A stretch of 64,000 nt of DNA, from positions 62,001 to 126,000 of the forward strand of contig NZ_FRBL01000002.1 of NCBI RefSeq assembly GCF_900142605.1, read 5' to 3'. Source of the DNA: Chitinophaga jiangningensis. GTDB lineage: Bacteria > Bacteroidota > Bacteroidia > Chitinophagales > Chitinophagaceae. Below, piece by piece: positions 25,296 to 33,321 of this stretch. How positions within the stretch are numbered: position 1 is the first letter of the stretch; each line of letters starts with the position of its first letter. A program made the position numbers and the translations under genes. The notes below the pieces were generated by a model. That model made no database searches and was not told where the DNA came from. It worked only from the letters and a program-made list of their open reading frames with translations.

Positions 25296-25730
25296 ATGAA
25301 AAAGATTAGTCAACAGGCAACGCAAATCTTTAGTCAGATCATAGACAAAATGGGCAACCGTTCCCATATGAAGTTGGAATCTTCCGGTTATATGCCCCTT
25401 ACAGTGGAATTATTAAGCCAATTCATTACAACAGCAGCAGGACAAGGAAGGCTGTATAGCCTTTGTCATTACTATAAGCTAAATGGGGATTTAATGCGAG
25501 ATCCTGAAATGTGCTTTTTAGTGGTGGACAACAGAACGGAACCTAACGACTTTAAGCAACTGCATATATGCCCGCAAATGTATCAAGACGATAATTTCAG
25601 CAAGTATGAAGAAAGCATCGAACTAGAGAATAACGCTGTAATGGCTTTTTGGCCCGAAATCCAACATAAGCACTGCGTTTTTGCAAACTACTGGTTAAAT
25701 AATCTCCAGCAACAAGGTTTTATCAGCTAA
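25296..25730 (+). CDS. DUF6908-like ICE protein
   Basis: A 144-residue protein with an N-terminal helix and a core that alternates strands and helices (SGYMPLTVELLSQF, then CHYYKLNGDLMRDPEMCF, then AFWPEIQHKHCVFANYWL). This resembles the family annotated DUF6908 on Bacteroidota mobile elements; the match is from memory of the pattern. It starts after the CTCAAAATTTTACAGTC leader used by neighbouring genes and ends at a hairpin. Confidence 0.6.
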   Translation: MKKISQQATQIFSQIIDKMGNRSHMKLESSGYMPLTVELLSQFITTAAGQGRLYSLCHYYKLNGDLMRDPEMCFLVVDNRTEPNDFKQLHICPQMYQDDNFSKYEESIELENNAVMAFWPEIQHKHCVFANYWLNNLQQQGFIS

Positions 25731-25737
25731 CAACAAC

Positions 25738-25757
25738 AGCGCGGAGCAATCCGCGCT
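25738..25757 (+). terminator. GC-rich hairpin after the DUF6908-like gene
   Basis: A perfect 8-bp stem AGCGCGGA / TCCGCGCT with a 4-nt loop GCAA, 7 bp after the stop codon. There is no T-run, so an RNA-stabilising or processing role is as likely as termination. Confidence 0.5.
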
Positions 25758-25785
25758 CCTTCTCTCACTTCAAAATTTACATCAT

Positions 25786-26169
25786 ATGTCAGCACTTCAT
25801 GAAATGAACAACGTTCAAAAGGCAAAACTAATCTGCCAACTCTTACCGGCAGATATTCCCGGCTTCCTCGACTTCGCAAAGGCTCTTTCAAATTCCATAA
25901 CTGCCGATCCGGACGGCCTGCGTAAGCAATGGACAGAAAACCCAATCATCGGGCCGCAGCACTGGATTGCTTACGCTACAGAAACTATCCGCGTAATTGA
26001 CGAATGCGGAAACAAGTTAGCCAGGTCACCGAAAATATTTTCAGATCAGCTTTTCGATGGCATGTTAGCACTTTACACCGTTCACTGCTTACAACAATAC
26101 GCGAAGCAAAAGACCGCCAGTGAAAAATTTAAACTAGCCGCTGATCTCATTTTTTCATCACGCATTTAA
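25786..26169 (+). CDS. Hypothetical helical protein
   Basis: A 127-residue, mostly helical soluble protein (NNVQKAKLICQLLPADIPGF, then PQHWIAYATETIRVIDECG). I recognise no domain. It starts after the CACTTCAAAATTTACATCAT leader and lies 11 bp before the mini SWIM gene. Confidence 0.6.
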   Translation: MSALHEMNNVQKAKLICQLLPADIPGFLDFAKALSNSITADPDGLRKQWTENPIIGPQHWIAYATETIRVIDECGNKLARSPKIFSDQLFDGMLALYTVHCLQQYAKQKTASEKFKLAADLIFSSRI

Positions 26170-26180
26170 ACACCACACAA

Positions 26181-26423
26181 ATGAAACCTACAATTTATGT
26201 ACGGCCTGAAATGGCATTGCCCGACAATGACCAATGGCAACACCGCTTCAATGTAAAGAGTGAAACATCTAATCGCCTTTACGTGATCTCTCAAAACAAA
26301 AAAGGCAGGCATTGGGGCTGCTCTTGTCCGGGGTGGAAGGCACACCGCACCTGCAAACACCTTTCTGCTATCGGTTTACCCGGTAACTGCCAACCGTATG
26401 AAGTAACGCTTATCAATTCTTAG
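26181..26423 (+). CDS. Mini SWIM zinc-finger protein
   Basis: An 80-residue protein consisting almost only of a SWIM zinc finger. CSCPGWKAHRTCKHL (about residues 52-66) gives the CxC and CxH ligands. Unlike larger SWIM proteins it has no fused domain, so it may act as an adaptor or DNA-binding accessory. It is 2 bp from the next gene and probably translationally coupled to it. Confidence 0.7.
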   Translation: MKPTIYVRPEMALPDNDQWQHRFNVKSETSNRLYVISQNKKGRHWGCSCPGWKAHRTCKHLSAIGLPGNCQPYEVTLINS

Positions 26424-26425
26424 CA

Positions 26426-26737
26426 ATGGCAAAGAAAAATAACTTCCTCGATGGTTACCAGACCTACGACACTAACAGCGGTTATGGCAACGCTGAAAGC
26501 TGGAAAGGTGCTTTTAAACAGCGAATGAGTAAGGAAGATGCAGCCCTGCACTTTACCGCCAATGCACAAACGCCACACGAAGTACTCGGCCTACAAAAAG
26601 GTGCATCTAAAAGTGATATTAAAAAGGCATTCCGCACCCTTATTCGTCAATGGCACCCCGATGTAAATCAGCACAGGCTTGCAGAAGCCGAAGCAATGAG
26701 CAAAAAGATCATTGCAGCCTATACACTTCTTTCTTAA
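26426..26737 (+). CDS. Second J-domain protein
   Basis: A 103-residue protein. The C-terminal two thirds (about residues 50-103) form a full J domain, EVLGLQKGASKSDIKKAFR then RQWHPDVN, with HPD at 77-79. The N-terminal part is unstructured or short helices. It follows the mini SWIM gene directly. Two J-domain proteins and a SWIM finger in one array suggest recruitment of host DnaK for an element function, which is speculative. Confidence 0.82.
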   Translation: MAKKNNFLDGYQTYDTNSGYGNAESWKGAFKQRMSKEDAALHFTANAQTPHEVLGLQKGASKSDIKKAFRTLIRQWHPDVNQHRLAEAEAMSKKIIAAYTLLS

Positions 26738-26799
26738 CAAATATTTCTTAACCGGTTTGCCCTCTCACAACGGGAGGGTAAACCACCAATTTAAAAATC

Positions 26800-27597
26800 A
26801 TGAAACATAACTATGAAGAGCGCCGACAAAACCGTATCGACTATGCGAAAGAAAAAGCGGCCAAACTGCAAAAAGAATCCAATCAGCTGTATAACCATGC
26901 GCAAAAAATGGCATCCGTTATACCAATGGGCCAGCCTATACTGGTGGGGCATCACTCCGAAAAATGGGATCGCAACTACCGGGGGAAAATTCATAACACT
27001 TTTGGTAAAGCCGTTGCCGCAGGTGATAAAGCAGATTATTACGAAAACAAAGCGGCCACGATAGAAAGCAATGACGCTATATCCTCCGATGATCCGCTGG
27101 CACTTGACAAACTACGGAAAAAACTGGCACTATTGGAGAGTACGCAGGAGTTTATGAAAAGCGCAAACAAATGTGTCAAATCAGGTAACAAAGTAGCTTT
27201 TATGAAACTTCCCCATGCTACAGAAAAAATCTGGATAGAAATTACAACACCTGATTTTTTGAAACGTGTCGGATTCCCCGACTACTCCCTCAAAAATAAT
27301 AATGCGAATATCCGTAGCGTCAAGCATCGCATTGCGAAGCTGGAAAGTATCGAACAACTTGCTACGTCCGAAAAGATTATTAACGGTGTTCGGGTAGTGA
27401 TAAATACAGAGGCCAACCGTGTACAGCTTTTCTTTCCCCAAATTCCCCCGGAGGACATTAGAAAACGGCTGCGTGACCGTGGTTTTCGTTTCTCCCGTTC
27501 AGAAGGCAACGCATGGCAACAATTCATCAGTAACAGCGCGGTAGGTCATGCCTACATGGTAGCAGGTCTTTACCAAGCAGAAAGCAGCGCAAAATAA
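26800..27597 (+). CDS. DUF3560-like protein
   Basis: A 265-residue basic protein. It begins with a Lys/Arg/Glu-rich coiled region (EERRQNRIDYAKEKAAKLQ) followed by MASVIPMGQPILVGHHSEKW and a KADYYENKA segment typical of DUF3560. The family is widespread on ICEs and plasmids; its role is unknown. The C-terminal third (about 190-265) is a separate strand-rich unit (GVRVVINTEANRVQLFFPQI). It is preceded by a weak CCCTC/GAGGG hairpin near 26760-26778. Confidence 0.78.
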   Translation: MKHNYEERRQNRIDYAKEKAAKLQKESNQLYNHAQKMASVIPMGQPILVGHHSEKWDRNYRGKIHNTFGKAVAAGDKADYYENKAATIESNDAISSDDPLALDKLRKKLALLESTQEFMKSANKCVKSGNKVAFMKLPHATEKIWIEITTPDFLKRVGFPDYSLKNNNANIRSVKHRIAKLESIEQLATSEKIINGVRVVINTEANRVQLFFPQIPPEDIRKRLRDRGFRFSRSEGNAWQQFISNSAVGHAYMVAGLYQAESSAK

Positions 27598-27606
27598 GTA
27601 TTACAC

Positions 27607-27630
27607 GGCGGCGCTTTTACCGGCGCCGCC
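27607..27630 (+). terminator. GC-rich hairpin after the DUF3560-like gene
   Basis: A perfect stem GGCGGCGC / GCGCCGCC with an 8-nt loop, 9 bp after the stop. ATTCCCTCATTCCC follows rather than a T-run, so termination is uncertain. Confidence 0.55.
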
Positions 27631-27658
27631 ATTCCCTCATTCCCTCAAAATTTACGAT

Positions 27659-27952
27659 ATGACAAAACGAAAAAGGAAAAACGCCTATAACGTTTTCCGC
27701 CGCTCTGCTAGGCGTGTCCTCATGGCCGATGCAGTATCTGATCCTGAGCAATACCCATTTGCTCAGGATTATGAAAGCGAGGATGATATTATCGCCTTTC
27801 ATGTTTATCTCGATGGGTACTTTTTTTTCGAGATATTTTCAGATGGTCAGCTGCGATACCAGGTACTCACTGAAACAATGCACCCCATCTTTCAGCTGCG
27901 CGAAGATGCAGAGGAAGAACTTTTTTATATGTGGAAAAAAGAAGAATATTAA
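27659..27952 (+). CDS. Small hypothetical protein, last gene of the array
   Basis: A 97-residue protein: basic N terminus (TKRKRKNAYNVFRRSARR), then an acidic, aromatic domain (FHVYLDGYFFFEIFSDGQLR). No domain was recognised. It starts after the CTCAAAATTTACGAT leader and ends at the strong terminator at 27955-27986, which closes the array. Confidence 0.6.
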   Translation: MTKRKRKNAYNVFRRSARRVLMADAVSDPEQYPFAQDYESEDDIIAFHVYLDGYFFFEIFSDGQLRYQVLTETMHPIFQLREDAEEELFYMWKKEEY

Positions 27953-27954
27953 AA

Positions 27955-27986
27955 AAAAGAACGGCGGTAATCCCGCCGTTCTTTTT
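27955..27986. terminator. Strong bidirectional terminator closing the array
   Basis: A 13-bp perfect stem AAAAGAACGGCGG / CCGCCGTTCTTTT with a 5-nt loop. A-runs on the left and T-runs on the right make it work on both strands. It also serves the convergent XRE gene that stops at 28023. Confidence 0.9.
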
Positions 27987-28022
27987 ACAATTCTTAACCA
28001 GCTTATTACTGGCAACTACGGA

Positions 28023-28244
28023 TCATTTTATAACATCGGCCAATGTAACACCTAAGCCCCGTACCATCTTTATCAAGGTCATCGTAGTTACATCAGAAGT
28101 ACCTTTTAAAAATTTGTCCACCTGCACATGCTCAATATCAGCTGCCGCAGCTATAGTGCGCAGGCTTATTTTCTTCTCCTTTTTAATTCGATTCAAATTG
28201 GCTCGAATAATATTTAACTGGTCGTAATCTTCCGGCTCGTTCAT
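28023..28244 (-). CDS. Small XRE-family HTH protein
   Basis: A 73-residue protein made only of a helix-turn-helix domain (LNIIRANLNRIKKEKKISLR, then ADIEHVQVDKFLKGTSD). It lacks the coiled-coil tail of the 14-15 kb regulators. It is transcribed divergently from the 86-residue gene downstream, with about 195 bp between. Confidence 0.8.
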   Translation of the reverse strand: MNEPEDYDQLNIIRANLNRIKKEKKISLRTIAAAADIEHVQVDKFLKGTSDVTTMTLIKMVRGLGVTLADVIK

Positions 28245-28366
28245 AGATGAGCGCCAAAATGAACAAAATGATATTGGTTTATGTCGTATAATTATACTAC
28301 ATTAGAAATCGATTAATCGGGAGCCGCCACTGGCACCATCCCTCAACTGATAAAAACCCTTTGCAA

Positions 28367-28444
28367 ATGCAATCTGAAGTACAAACCCGCAGGTTCCTCC
28401 GCATGGAGAACATCAATTTTGAATGTAAAATAATACTTATATGA
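28367..28444 (+). CDS. Possible 25-residue leader peptide overlapping the next gene
   Basis: A short frame from ATG 28367 (MQSEVQTRRFLRMENI and following) whose stop overlaps the next start as ATGA at 28441-28444. The overlap suggests translational coupling or a leader peptide. It is too short to judge by composition and may be chance. Confidence 0.3.
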   Translation: MQSEVQTRRFLRMENINFECKIILI

Positions 28445-28701
28445 GCCGGGTAAGCACTTCATTTTGGGAAGATGGCCTATATTACAGAGTAGTTATCTGT
28501 AAAGTATCGCACAATTACCTGCGGATTGTAGTCAATGGCTCAAAATCATCTTATTCCATCTTACCCGGTAACGATCTGCAATATGAGGACGGCATTGTAA
28601 TTTTTGGAAGCATTTATGAACGTACCAAAGAGGTAACCTTTCAATACTTCCAATACATGAGCGAACCAAGACAATCCAGATACAAACAAAAGATGGAATA
28701 A
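28441..28701 (+). CDS. Small hypothetical protein
   Basis: An 86-residue, probably beta-rich soluble protein (FWEDGLYYRVVICKVSHNY, then SILPGNDLQYEDGIVIFG). No family was recognised. It is coupled to the possible leader ORF upstream and followed by another small gene 51 bp later. Confidence 0.55.
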   Translation: MSRVSTSFWEDGLYYRVVICKVSHNYLRIVVNGSKSSYSILPGNDLQYEDGIVIFGSIYERTKEVTFQYFQYMSEPRQSRYKQKME

Positions 28702-28752
28702 CCTTCCATCACCATCAAAACAATTATTCCCCTAACTCCAATGTCCTGAATA

Positions 28753-29085
28753 ATGTACTACGTGTTATTTTTCGATTTTGCTTCCCTTGAAAATTTAGAA
28801 CTGGTAAAACAACTCAGGAAAAGTGATGTTCTGAGCGATATACTTTTATTACACCAGCTGGAACCACCACTACAAAAGGAAACTTTTTCTACGCAAGAAG
28901 AAGCACATCAGTTCGTTAATGATTTGGCCGATCATTGCGCATTATTCTGCATCGTTGATGCAGATGACAATTTTATACTTCAATCCCCGGACTGTAAAGA
29001 AATGATGGAGAAAAACAAAGCCGCAGTAAATGCAATACAAGCAATACGCGCTATCCAAACCATCTTTCAGTCAACCAATAATTAG
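28753..29085 (+). CDS. Hypothetical protein
   Basis: A 110-residue acidic protein with an N-terminal strand-helix unit (YYVLFFDFASLENLELVKQL) and a later FCIVDADDNFILQSPD strand pair. No domain was identified. It ends at a strong terminator (29113-29157). Confidence 0.55.
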   Translation: MYYVLFFDFASLENLELVKQLRKSDVLSDILLLHQLEPPLQKETFSTQEEAHQFVNDLADHCALFCIVDADDNFILQSPDCKEMMEKNKAAVNAIQAIRAIQTIFQSTNN

Positions 29086-29112
29086 GCATACAAATATAAA
29101 ATATTTATCATG

Positions 29113-29157
29113 AAACCGTTTAAGGGAGGTGTGACATTCCCTTTGACGGTTTTTTTG
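29113..29157 (+). terminator. Intrinsic terminator
   Basis: Stem AAACCG / CGGTTT plus an inner AAGGGA / TCCCTT pairing, followed by seven T residues. It lies 28 bp after the preceding gene. Confidence 0.85.
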
Positions 29158-29239
29158 CCATAATAATCGTAATTTAAGGGAAGAAATCGCCATATTTCCC
29201 CACATAGCCATATCTGAAAATTTGCAAAACCTTAGCATC

Positions 29240-29659
29240 ATGAAAAACGCTTTACGGGTACTAATTGCGGACGATGACGCAGAAGATCTCTCATTGCTAT
29301 TAGAAATTTTTCCGGTCATATATCCGGGAGCAGAAATCATTTCTTTTCCTGATGGAGAACAAGCCTTACTGTTTCTTCAAAGATTGCCTGATTCACGTCT
29401 TCCCGAAATATTGATTCTCGACTTCAATATGCCACATCTCAACGGTGGTCAAGTGCTGGAGCAATTATCTTTGGATGAAAGATATTTTTCCATTTCTAAA
29501 ATTCTCCTTAGTGATTGTTCAGAGGAAAATACTATTCAGTATTGCCTGCAAAATGGCGCATGTTGTTTCTTAACGAAAGCAAATTCCTTTGAAGGTATTA
29601 AAGAAAATATACTAGAAATTATCCGCATCCACGAGCAGCGGGTTTCACAAGAAATATAA
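29240..29659 (+). CDS. Single-domain response regulator
   Basis: A 139-residue receiver-only protein from ATG 29240 (a start 18 bp earlier is less likely). The acidic pocket is DDD at residues 11-13, the phospho-acceptor is Asp61 (LILDFNMP), the switch Ser lies in ILLSDCSEE, and the conserved Lys in FLTKANS. There is no output domain, so it works through protein contacts, like Rcp1 or CheY. No kinase is encoded nearby; a host kinase is presumably used. Confidence 0.88.
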   Translation: MKNALRVLIADDDAEDLSLLLEIFPVIYPGAEIISFPDGEQALLFLQRLPDSRLPEILILDFNMPHLNGGQVLEQLSLDERYFSISKILLSDCSEENTIQYCLQNGACCFLTKANSFEGIKENILEIIRIHEQRVSQEI

Positions 29660-29671
29660 ACAAGTTCATAT

Positions 29672-29712
29672 AAAACTGCCGTCCATAGCATTGCGCAATG
29701 GACGGCAGTTTT
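29672..29712. terminator. Bidirectional terminator
   Basis: A 15-bp perfect stem AAAACTGCCGTCCAT / ATGGACGGCAGTTTT with an 11-nt loop, between the convergent response-regulator gene and the leftward gene that stops at 29738. Confidence 0.85.
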
Positions 29713-29737
29713 CGTTTAAGACCTTATACCCGGAATA

Positions 29738-30079
29738 CTATATTTCCAAGCATTTAAGAGATTCCAGAAATGGCCTATCCCTTCTCATTCCGATCTTCAA
29801 CTCATACCTGCAATCAAGTGGACAAAAAGCAAAATCCACACCGTCTTTTCTAAACTGGTAATTCCGCAGTTCCTTGTTCAGAAATACTGTAATTTGAAAT
29901 TTCAGTCCGCCCTCCTGTGAGAAAAAACCGTTAATCCCCATTACCTTTTTTGCCCAAATTTTGAAGTCCAGTCTTGCAACAACCAGTCCGGTAGGTACTA
30001 ATTTCATTTCAAAAGGATAAGCCATCGGGTTTAATCCCATCTGTAGGGCTTTGCTCCACGCCAGTACATTGTTTTCCAT
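29738..30079 (-). CDS. Hypothetical ICE protein
   Basis: A 113-residue protein with a strand-rich core (MKLVPTGLVVARLDFKIWAK, then LKFQITVFLNKELRNYQF) and a C-terminal CPLDCRYELK segment with two Cys. No domain was recognised. It lies 7 bp after the next gene in the same direction, so the two form a short operon. Confidence 0.55.
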   Translation of the reverse strand: MENNVLAWSKALQMGLNPMAYPFEMKLVPTGLVVARLDFKIWAKKVMGINGFFSQEGGLKFQITVFLNKELRNYQFRKDGVDFAFCPLDCRYELKIGMRRDRPFLESLKCLEI

Positions 30080-30086
30080 AGCCAGT

Positions 30087-30362
30087 TTATTTCTGCGTTA
30101 ACAATGCTATCTTCTCATTCAATTCCGTAAGGCCCGCCTTTTTTAGCAGGTCTTCTGCAATGCCTTTTACTGCGTCTACAGTGGCCGTATCCATACCGGT
30201 AAGTAAAGTATCCTCCCTGCTTTTAAGTCCCGCGTCAATCACCTTTGCCAACAGCAGTATCAACTTGCGGGGTTGCACCAGACTAACTTTTACAGAATCG
30301 CCCATTCCTGGACTAGCAAGTAATGTTTCAAAAATCACTGTCACATCTTTCGCACTTAACAT
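30087..30362 (-). CDS. Small helical hypothetical protein
   Basis: A 91-residue helical protein (KDVTVIFETLLASPG, then KLILLLAKVIDAGLKSRED). No signal peptide or catalytic motif. It is the first gene of a two-gene leftward unit, divergent from the primase gene. Confidence 0.55.
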   Translation of the reverse strand: MLSAKDVTVIFETLLASPGMGDSVKVSLVQPRKLILLLAKVIDAGLKSREDTLLTGMDTATVDAVKGIAEDLLKKAGLTELNEKIALLTQK

Positions 30363-30484
30363 ACACTTGATTTTTTGTTTTAAACAATATTTTTCAATTG
30401 TAAAACTATCTGTATTTAAATCCTTTTCAGGTTTTCAGCTACTACCTTATTTGCAGGGGTATATTCTCTGCTGTGCCACATATC

Positions 30485-30492
30485 TACTTTTG
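30485..30492 (+). promoter_or_regulatory. Possible -7 box of the primase promoter
   Basis: TACTTTTG matches the Bacteroidota TAnnTTTG -7 box. The transcript would start about 40 bp before the primase ATG. No TTTG -33 box was found at the usual spacing, so this is tentative. Confidence 0.35.
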
Positions 30493-30532
30493 TAGCAGCA
30501 ATATTGATTTGTGAAATCTGAAACTGTGAGTT

Positions 30533-31426
30533 ATGACAATAGAGCAAGCTAAGTCGCTGGATATGGTCGATTACCTCGCCAAGCTAGGCTTCCAGCCACA
30601 AAAAATAAACGAGCCGCATTACTGGTATTTTTCCCCACTTCGACCTGACGAGAAAACGCCTTCGTTTAAGATCAATCGGCAGATGAATAAATGGAAAGAT
30701 TGGGGCAGTGGGGAAAGCGGAAACCTTATTGATTTTGGCATTCTGTACCACCAATGTTCTGTAAAAGAACTCCTGCAAAAACTAGACGCTAATGCCCCCA
30801 TGTTCAAACCAACAAAAGAGTATTCACCGGCGATCAAAACAGATAGCGAAATCACCATAAATCGTGTAAAACCTATTACCTCCATACCATTGATTCAGTA
30901 TGTACGGCAACGTGGTATTCCTATGCCTACAGCTGAAAAATTTCTAAAAGAAGTACACTATTCTCTCAAAGGCAAAAATTACTATGCCCTCGGTTTTCCA
31001 AATGATGCCGGAGGTTATGAACTCCGCAACCAATATATCAAGGCCAGCAGCTCTCCAAAGACCTCCACTTTCATTGATAACAAAGCTGGTGAACTTGCAG
31101 TATTTGAAGGTTTTTTTAACTTTCTTACCCATCAGGCAATGCACCGTAATAACCCGCCGAAAACAAACTATCTCATACTAAATTCTCTCTCCTTTTTCGA
31201 CAACAATTTATCCCGGATGACCGCCCATGATAACATCAGGCTATTTCTTGACAATGATAAATCCGGCGACAAATTCACCAAGAAAGCATTAGCCATCGAC
31301 TGCCAAAAATTCATCGATGAACGCAAGCTATATGCTACCCATAAAGACCTGAACGAATGGGTTACCAGCTTAGGGCCACAACAACAAAAGAACCAATCAC
31401 AACAACACAACCACCGAAGCCCCTAA
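30533..31426 (+). CDS. Toprim-domain DNA primase of the ICE
   Basis: A 297-residue protein. The N terminus (about 1-75) resembles the zinc-binding domain of bacterial primases (HYWYFSPLRPDEKTPSFKIN, WGSGESGNLIDFG) but lacks the zinc-binding cysteines. A Toprim domain follows, with LAVFEGFFNF near residue 187 and LFLDNDKSGDKF near 240 supplying the catalytic Glu and Asp. It synthesises RNA primers, probably for the transferred strand or ICE replication. It lies just before the oriT-like region and the mob operon. Confidence 0.85.
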   Translation: MTIEQAKSLDMVDYLAKLGFQPQKINEPHYWYFSPLRPDEKTPSFKINRQMNKWKDWGSGESGNLIDFGILYHQCSVKELLQKLDANAPMFKPTKEYSPAIKTDSEITINRVKPITSIPLIQYVRQRGIPMPTAEKFLKEVHYSLKGKNYYALGFPNDAGGYELRNQYIKASSSPKTSTFIDNKAGELAVFEGFFNFLTHQAMHRNNPPKTNYLILNSLSFFDNNLSRMTAHDNIRLFLDNDKSGDKFTKKALAIDCQKFIDERKLYATHKDLNEWVTSLGPQQQKNQSQQHNHRSP

Positions 31427-31681
31427 CAACTCCCGTCAGCAGATCACAGATTGCCCAGGGCTTCGGGCTACTTCCGCAATAGATCCATTGCAGCATCCAT
31501 ACCGCCATAGCCATTTTGGTCACCATGCCAAAATCTGAGATCATCTGCTGCGCCATGATCGGCCAGATGTACGGTTGTGCCACAAGGCTCAACCGAATCT
31601 GGCCGGCCTACCTCCGAAGTCGGGGCCGGGAACCGCCACAGGCGGCAAAGGAACCATTTCAAACCATCTAAAATTTATCAA
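31427..31681. promoter_or_regulatory. Candidate oriT region upstream of mobA
   Basis: A 255-bp gene-free stretch directly upstream of mobA and mobB, where Bacteroides oriT sites lie. It is more GC-rich than its surroundings and has several short inverted repeats: TTGG..CCAA around 31513-31528, CCGCC-ACA-GGCGG around 31633-31645, and GCCC..GGGC near 31457-31468. The MobA start is preceded by the CTAAAATTTATCAA leader. No nick site can be identified from sequence alone. Confidence 0.45.
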
Positions 31682-32074
31682 ATGAAAGGACAAAAGATCA
31701 ATCGTGACAAGCACCTCCACGTCCGGCTTACGCCGGAAGAATACCAAAAGCTATTCAACCAGTTCTCCGGTTCGTCCAGCCAAAAGTTCAGTGAGCATAT
31801 CCGAAAAATCCTGCTGGACAAACCTATCAAAATGTATCACAGAAACCAATCGCTCGATGACGCAATGGCAGTACTAATTCAGCTTAAAGATGAATTAAAT
31901 GCCATCGCCAATAACTACAACCAGGTCGTTAAAAGGCTTCATATGCTCAATGCTAAATCCGACCTCTCAGGATGGCTTTCCCTCAATGAAGCAGGACGTA
32001 AAACCTTGTACGAAAAGGTCAGTGAAATAAAAGAAAGAATCGCCCAAATCAGTGAAAAATGGTTGCAAGAATAA
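31682..32074 (+). CDS. mobA: Relaxosome accessory protein MobA (MobC-like)
   Basis: A 130-residue basic protein from ATG 31682 (an in-frame extension upstream covers the oriT region and is not used). Residues about 10-45 (HLHVRLTPEEYQKLFNQFS) look like a ribbon-helix-helix DNA-binding domain, followed by helical segments typical of MobC/MobA accessory proteins that open oriT for the relaxase. It overlaps mobB by 16 bp. Confidence 0.85.
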   Translation: MKGQKINRDKHLHVRLTPEEYQKLFNQFSGSSSQKFSEHIRKILLDKPIKMYHRNQSLDDAMAVLIQLKDELNAIANNYNQVVKRLHMLNAKSDLSGWLSLNEAGRKTLYEKVSEIKERIAQISEKWLQE

Positions 32075-33309
32075 ATGCCGGTAAGTCATTACGGAATGCG
32101 TTGCACTACAATGAAAACAAAGTGCGACAGTCAGCTGCTGTGCTTATTCATTCCAAGAATTTTGCGAAAGATACAGGCGAACTAAAACTTACCGATAAAC
32201 TCGGAACCCTACAGCATTTTGCAGCACAAAATGAACGCACAAAAGTTAACAGCGTCCACATATCTCTCAACTTCGACCCGTCAGAAAAATTGGACAAAGA
32301 AACTCTCCAGAGTATTGCTGATTCTTATATGCAGAAAATTGGTTTTGGTGACCAGCCTTACCTTGTTTATAACCACTCCGATGCCAGTCACCCGCATATC
32401 CATATCGTCACTACCAACATCAAAAGAAATGGGAAAAGAATCGAACTCCATAATATCGGAAAGAACCAATCTGAAAAGGCTCGTAAGCAGATAGAAAAAG
32501 ACTTTAATTTGATACGTGCAGATTCTAAACAACGCCAACAGATTTACGACATAAAACCAGTCAACGCGGAGAAAGTAATCTACGGCAAGAACGCTGCATC
32601 AGGCACCAAACGCGCTATCACAAATGTGCTGGATAGCGTACTACCAAAATACAAATACACTTCATTACCGGAGCTGAATGCGGTTCTTCGCCAATACAAC
32701 ATTATCGCAGATCAGGGCAGTAAAGAATCCCGCATTTACAAGTCCGGGGGGCTAGTCTACAGGGTACTCAATACTGCTGGTGACAAGGTTGGTGTTCCAA
32801 TTCCCGCCAGTCATATCTATAATAAACCAACCTTAAAACATTTAGAACAAAACTTCCAAAAAAATCAGGTTGCACGCCGCCCTCATATGCAGCGTGTACG
32901 AAATGCCATCGACTATACTCTTGCAACAAAAGGACGCATCACAATAGACCAATTACAGAACTACCTACAGAAAGAAAGAATCTCCCTTGTTATCCGCCAG
33001 AATGCGCAGGGAATCATCTATGGTTTGACCTACGTGGATCACAAGACCCAATCCGTTTTTAATGGTTCTGATCTCGGTAAGCCATACAATGCAAATCAAC
33101 TGCAACAACGTATTCAGCAGATTCCGATCATCCAACAGCAGAAGCCACAGCTTACAAATAAAGACAACATTTCCAGCACCAACGATACGACACTTTCAAA
33201 TACCCTCAAAGGTGCTATAGACTTAGTTTTCGAGGTGGAGAAAGAAACATCTCCATTAGCGGAATTTGACGAAAGAAAGAAAAAGAAGCGTAAAAGATTA
33301 TTCCACTAA
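32059..33309 (+). CDS. mobB: Relaxase MobB
   Basis: A 416-residue DNA relaxase. The metal-binding three-His motif HPHIHIV lies near residues 109-115. The N terminus MVARINAGKSLRNALHYNE carries the usual GKS-(x)n-NE start, and NSVHISLNFDP provides another conserved strand. It nicks oriT and leads the strand into the recipient. The C-terminal half is basic and ends KKKKRKRLFH. It overlaps mobA and is followed 12 bp later by the PP-loop gene. Confidence 0.9.
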   Translation: MVARINAGKSLRNALHYNENKVRQSAAVLIHSKNFAKDTGELKLTDKLGTLQHFAAQNERTKVNSVHISLNFDPSEKLDKETLQSIADSYMQKIGFGDQPYLVYNHSDASHPHIHIVTTNIKRNGKRIELHNIGKNQSEKARKQIEKDFNLIRADSKQRQQIYDIKPVNAEKVIYGKNAASGTKRAITNVLDSVLPKYKYTSLPELNAVLRQYNIIADQGSKESRIYKSGGLVYRVLNTAGDKVGVPIPASHIYNKPTLKHLEQNFQKNQVARRPHMQRVRNAIDYTLATKGRITIDQLQNYLQKERISLVIRQNAQGIIYGLTYVDHKTQSVFNGSDLGKPYNANQLQQRIQQIPIIQQQKPQLTNKDNISSTNDTTLSNTLKGAIDLVFEVEKETSPLAEFDERKKKKRKRLFH

Positions 33310-33321
33310 AACGAGTTTACC

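Noticed and set aside
24226..27986. CRISPR array or riboswitch in the region of repeated hairpins
   Set aside because: The hairpins differ in sequence and are separated by genes of unequal length; there are no regular repeats and spacers, and no known riboswitch core was recognised.
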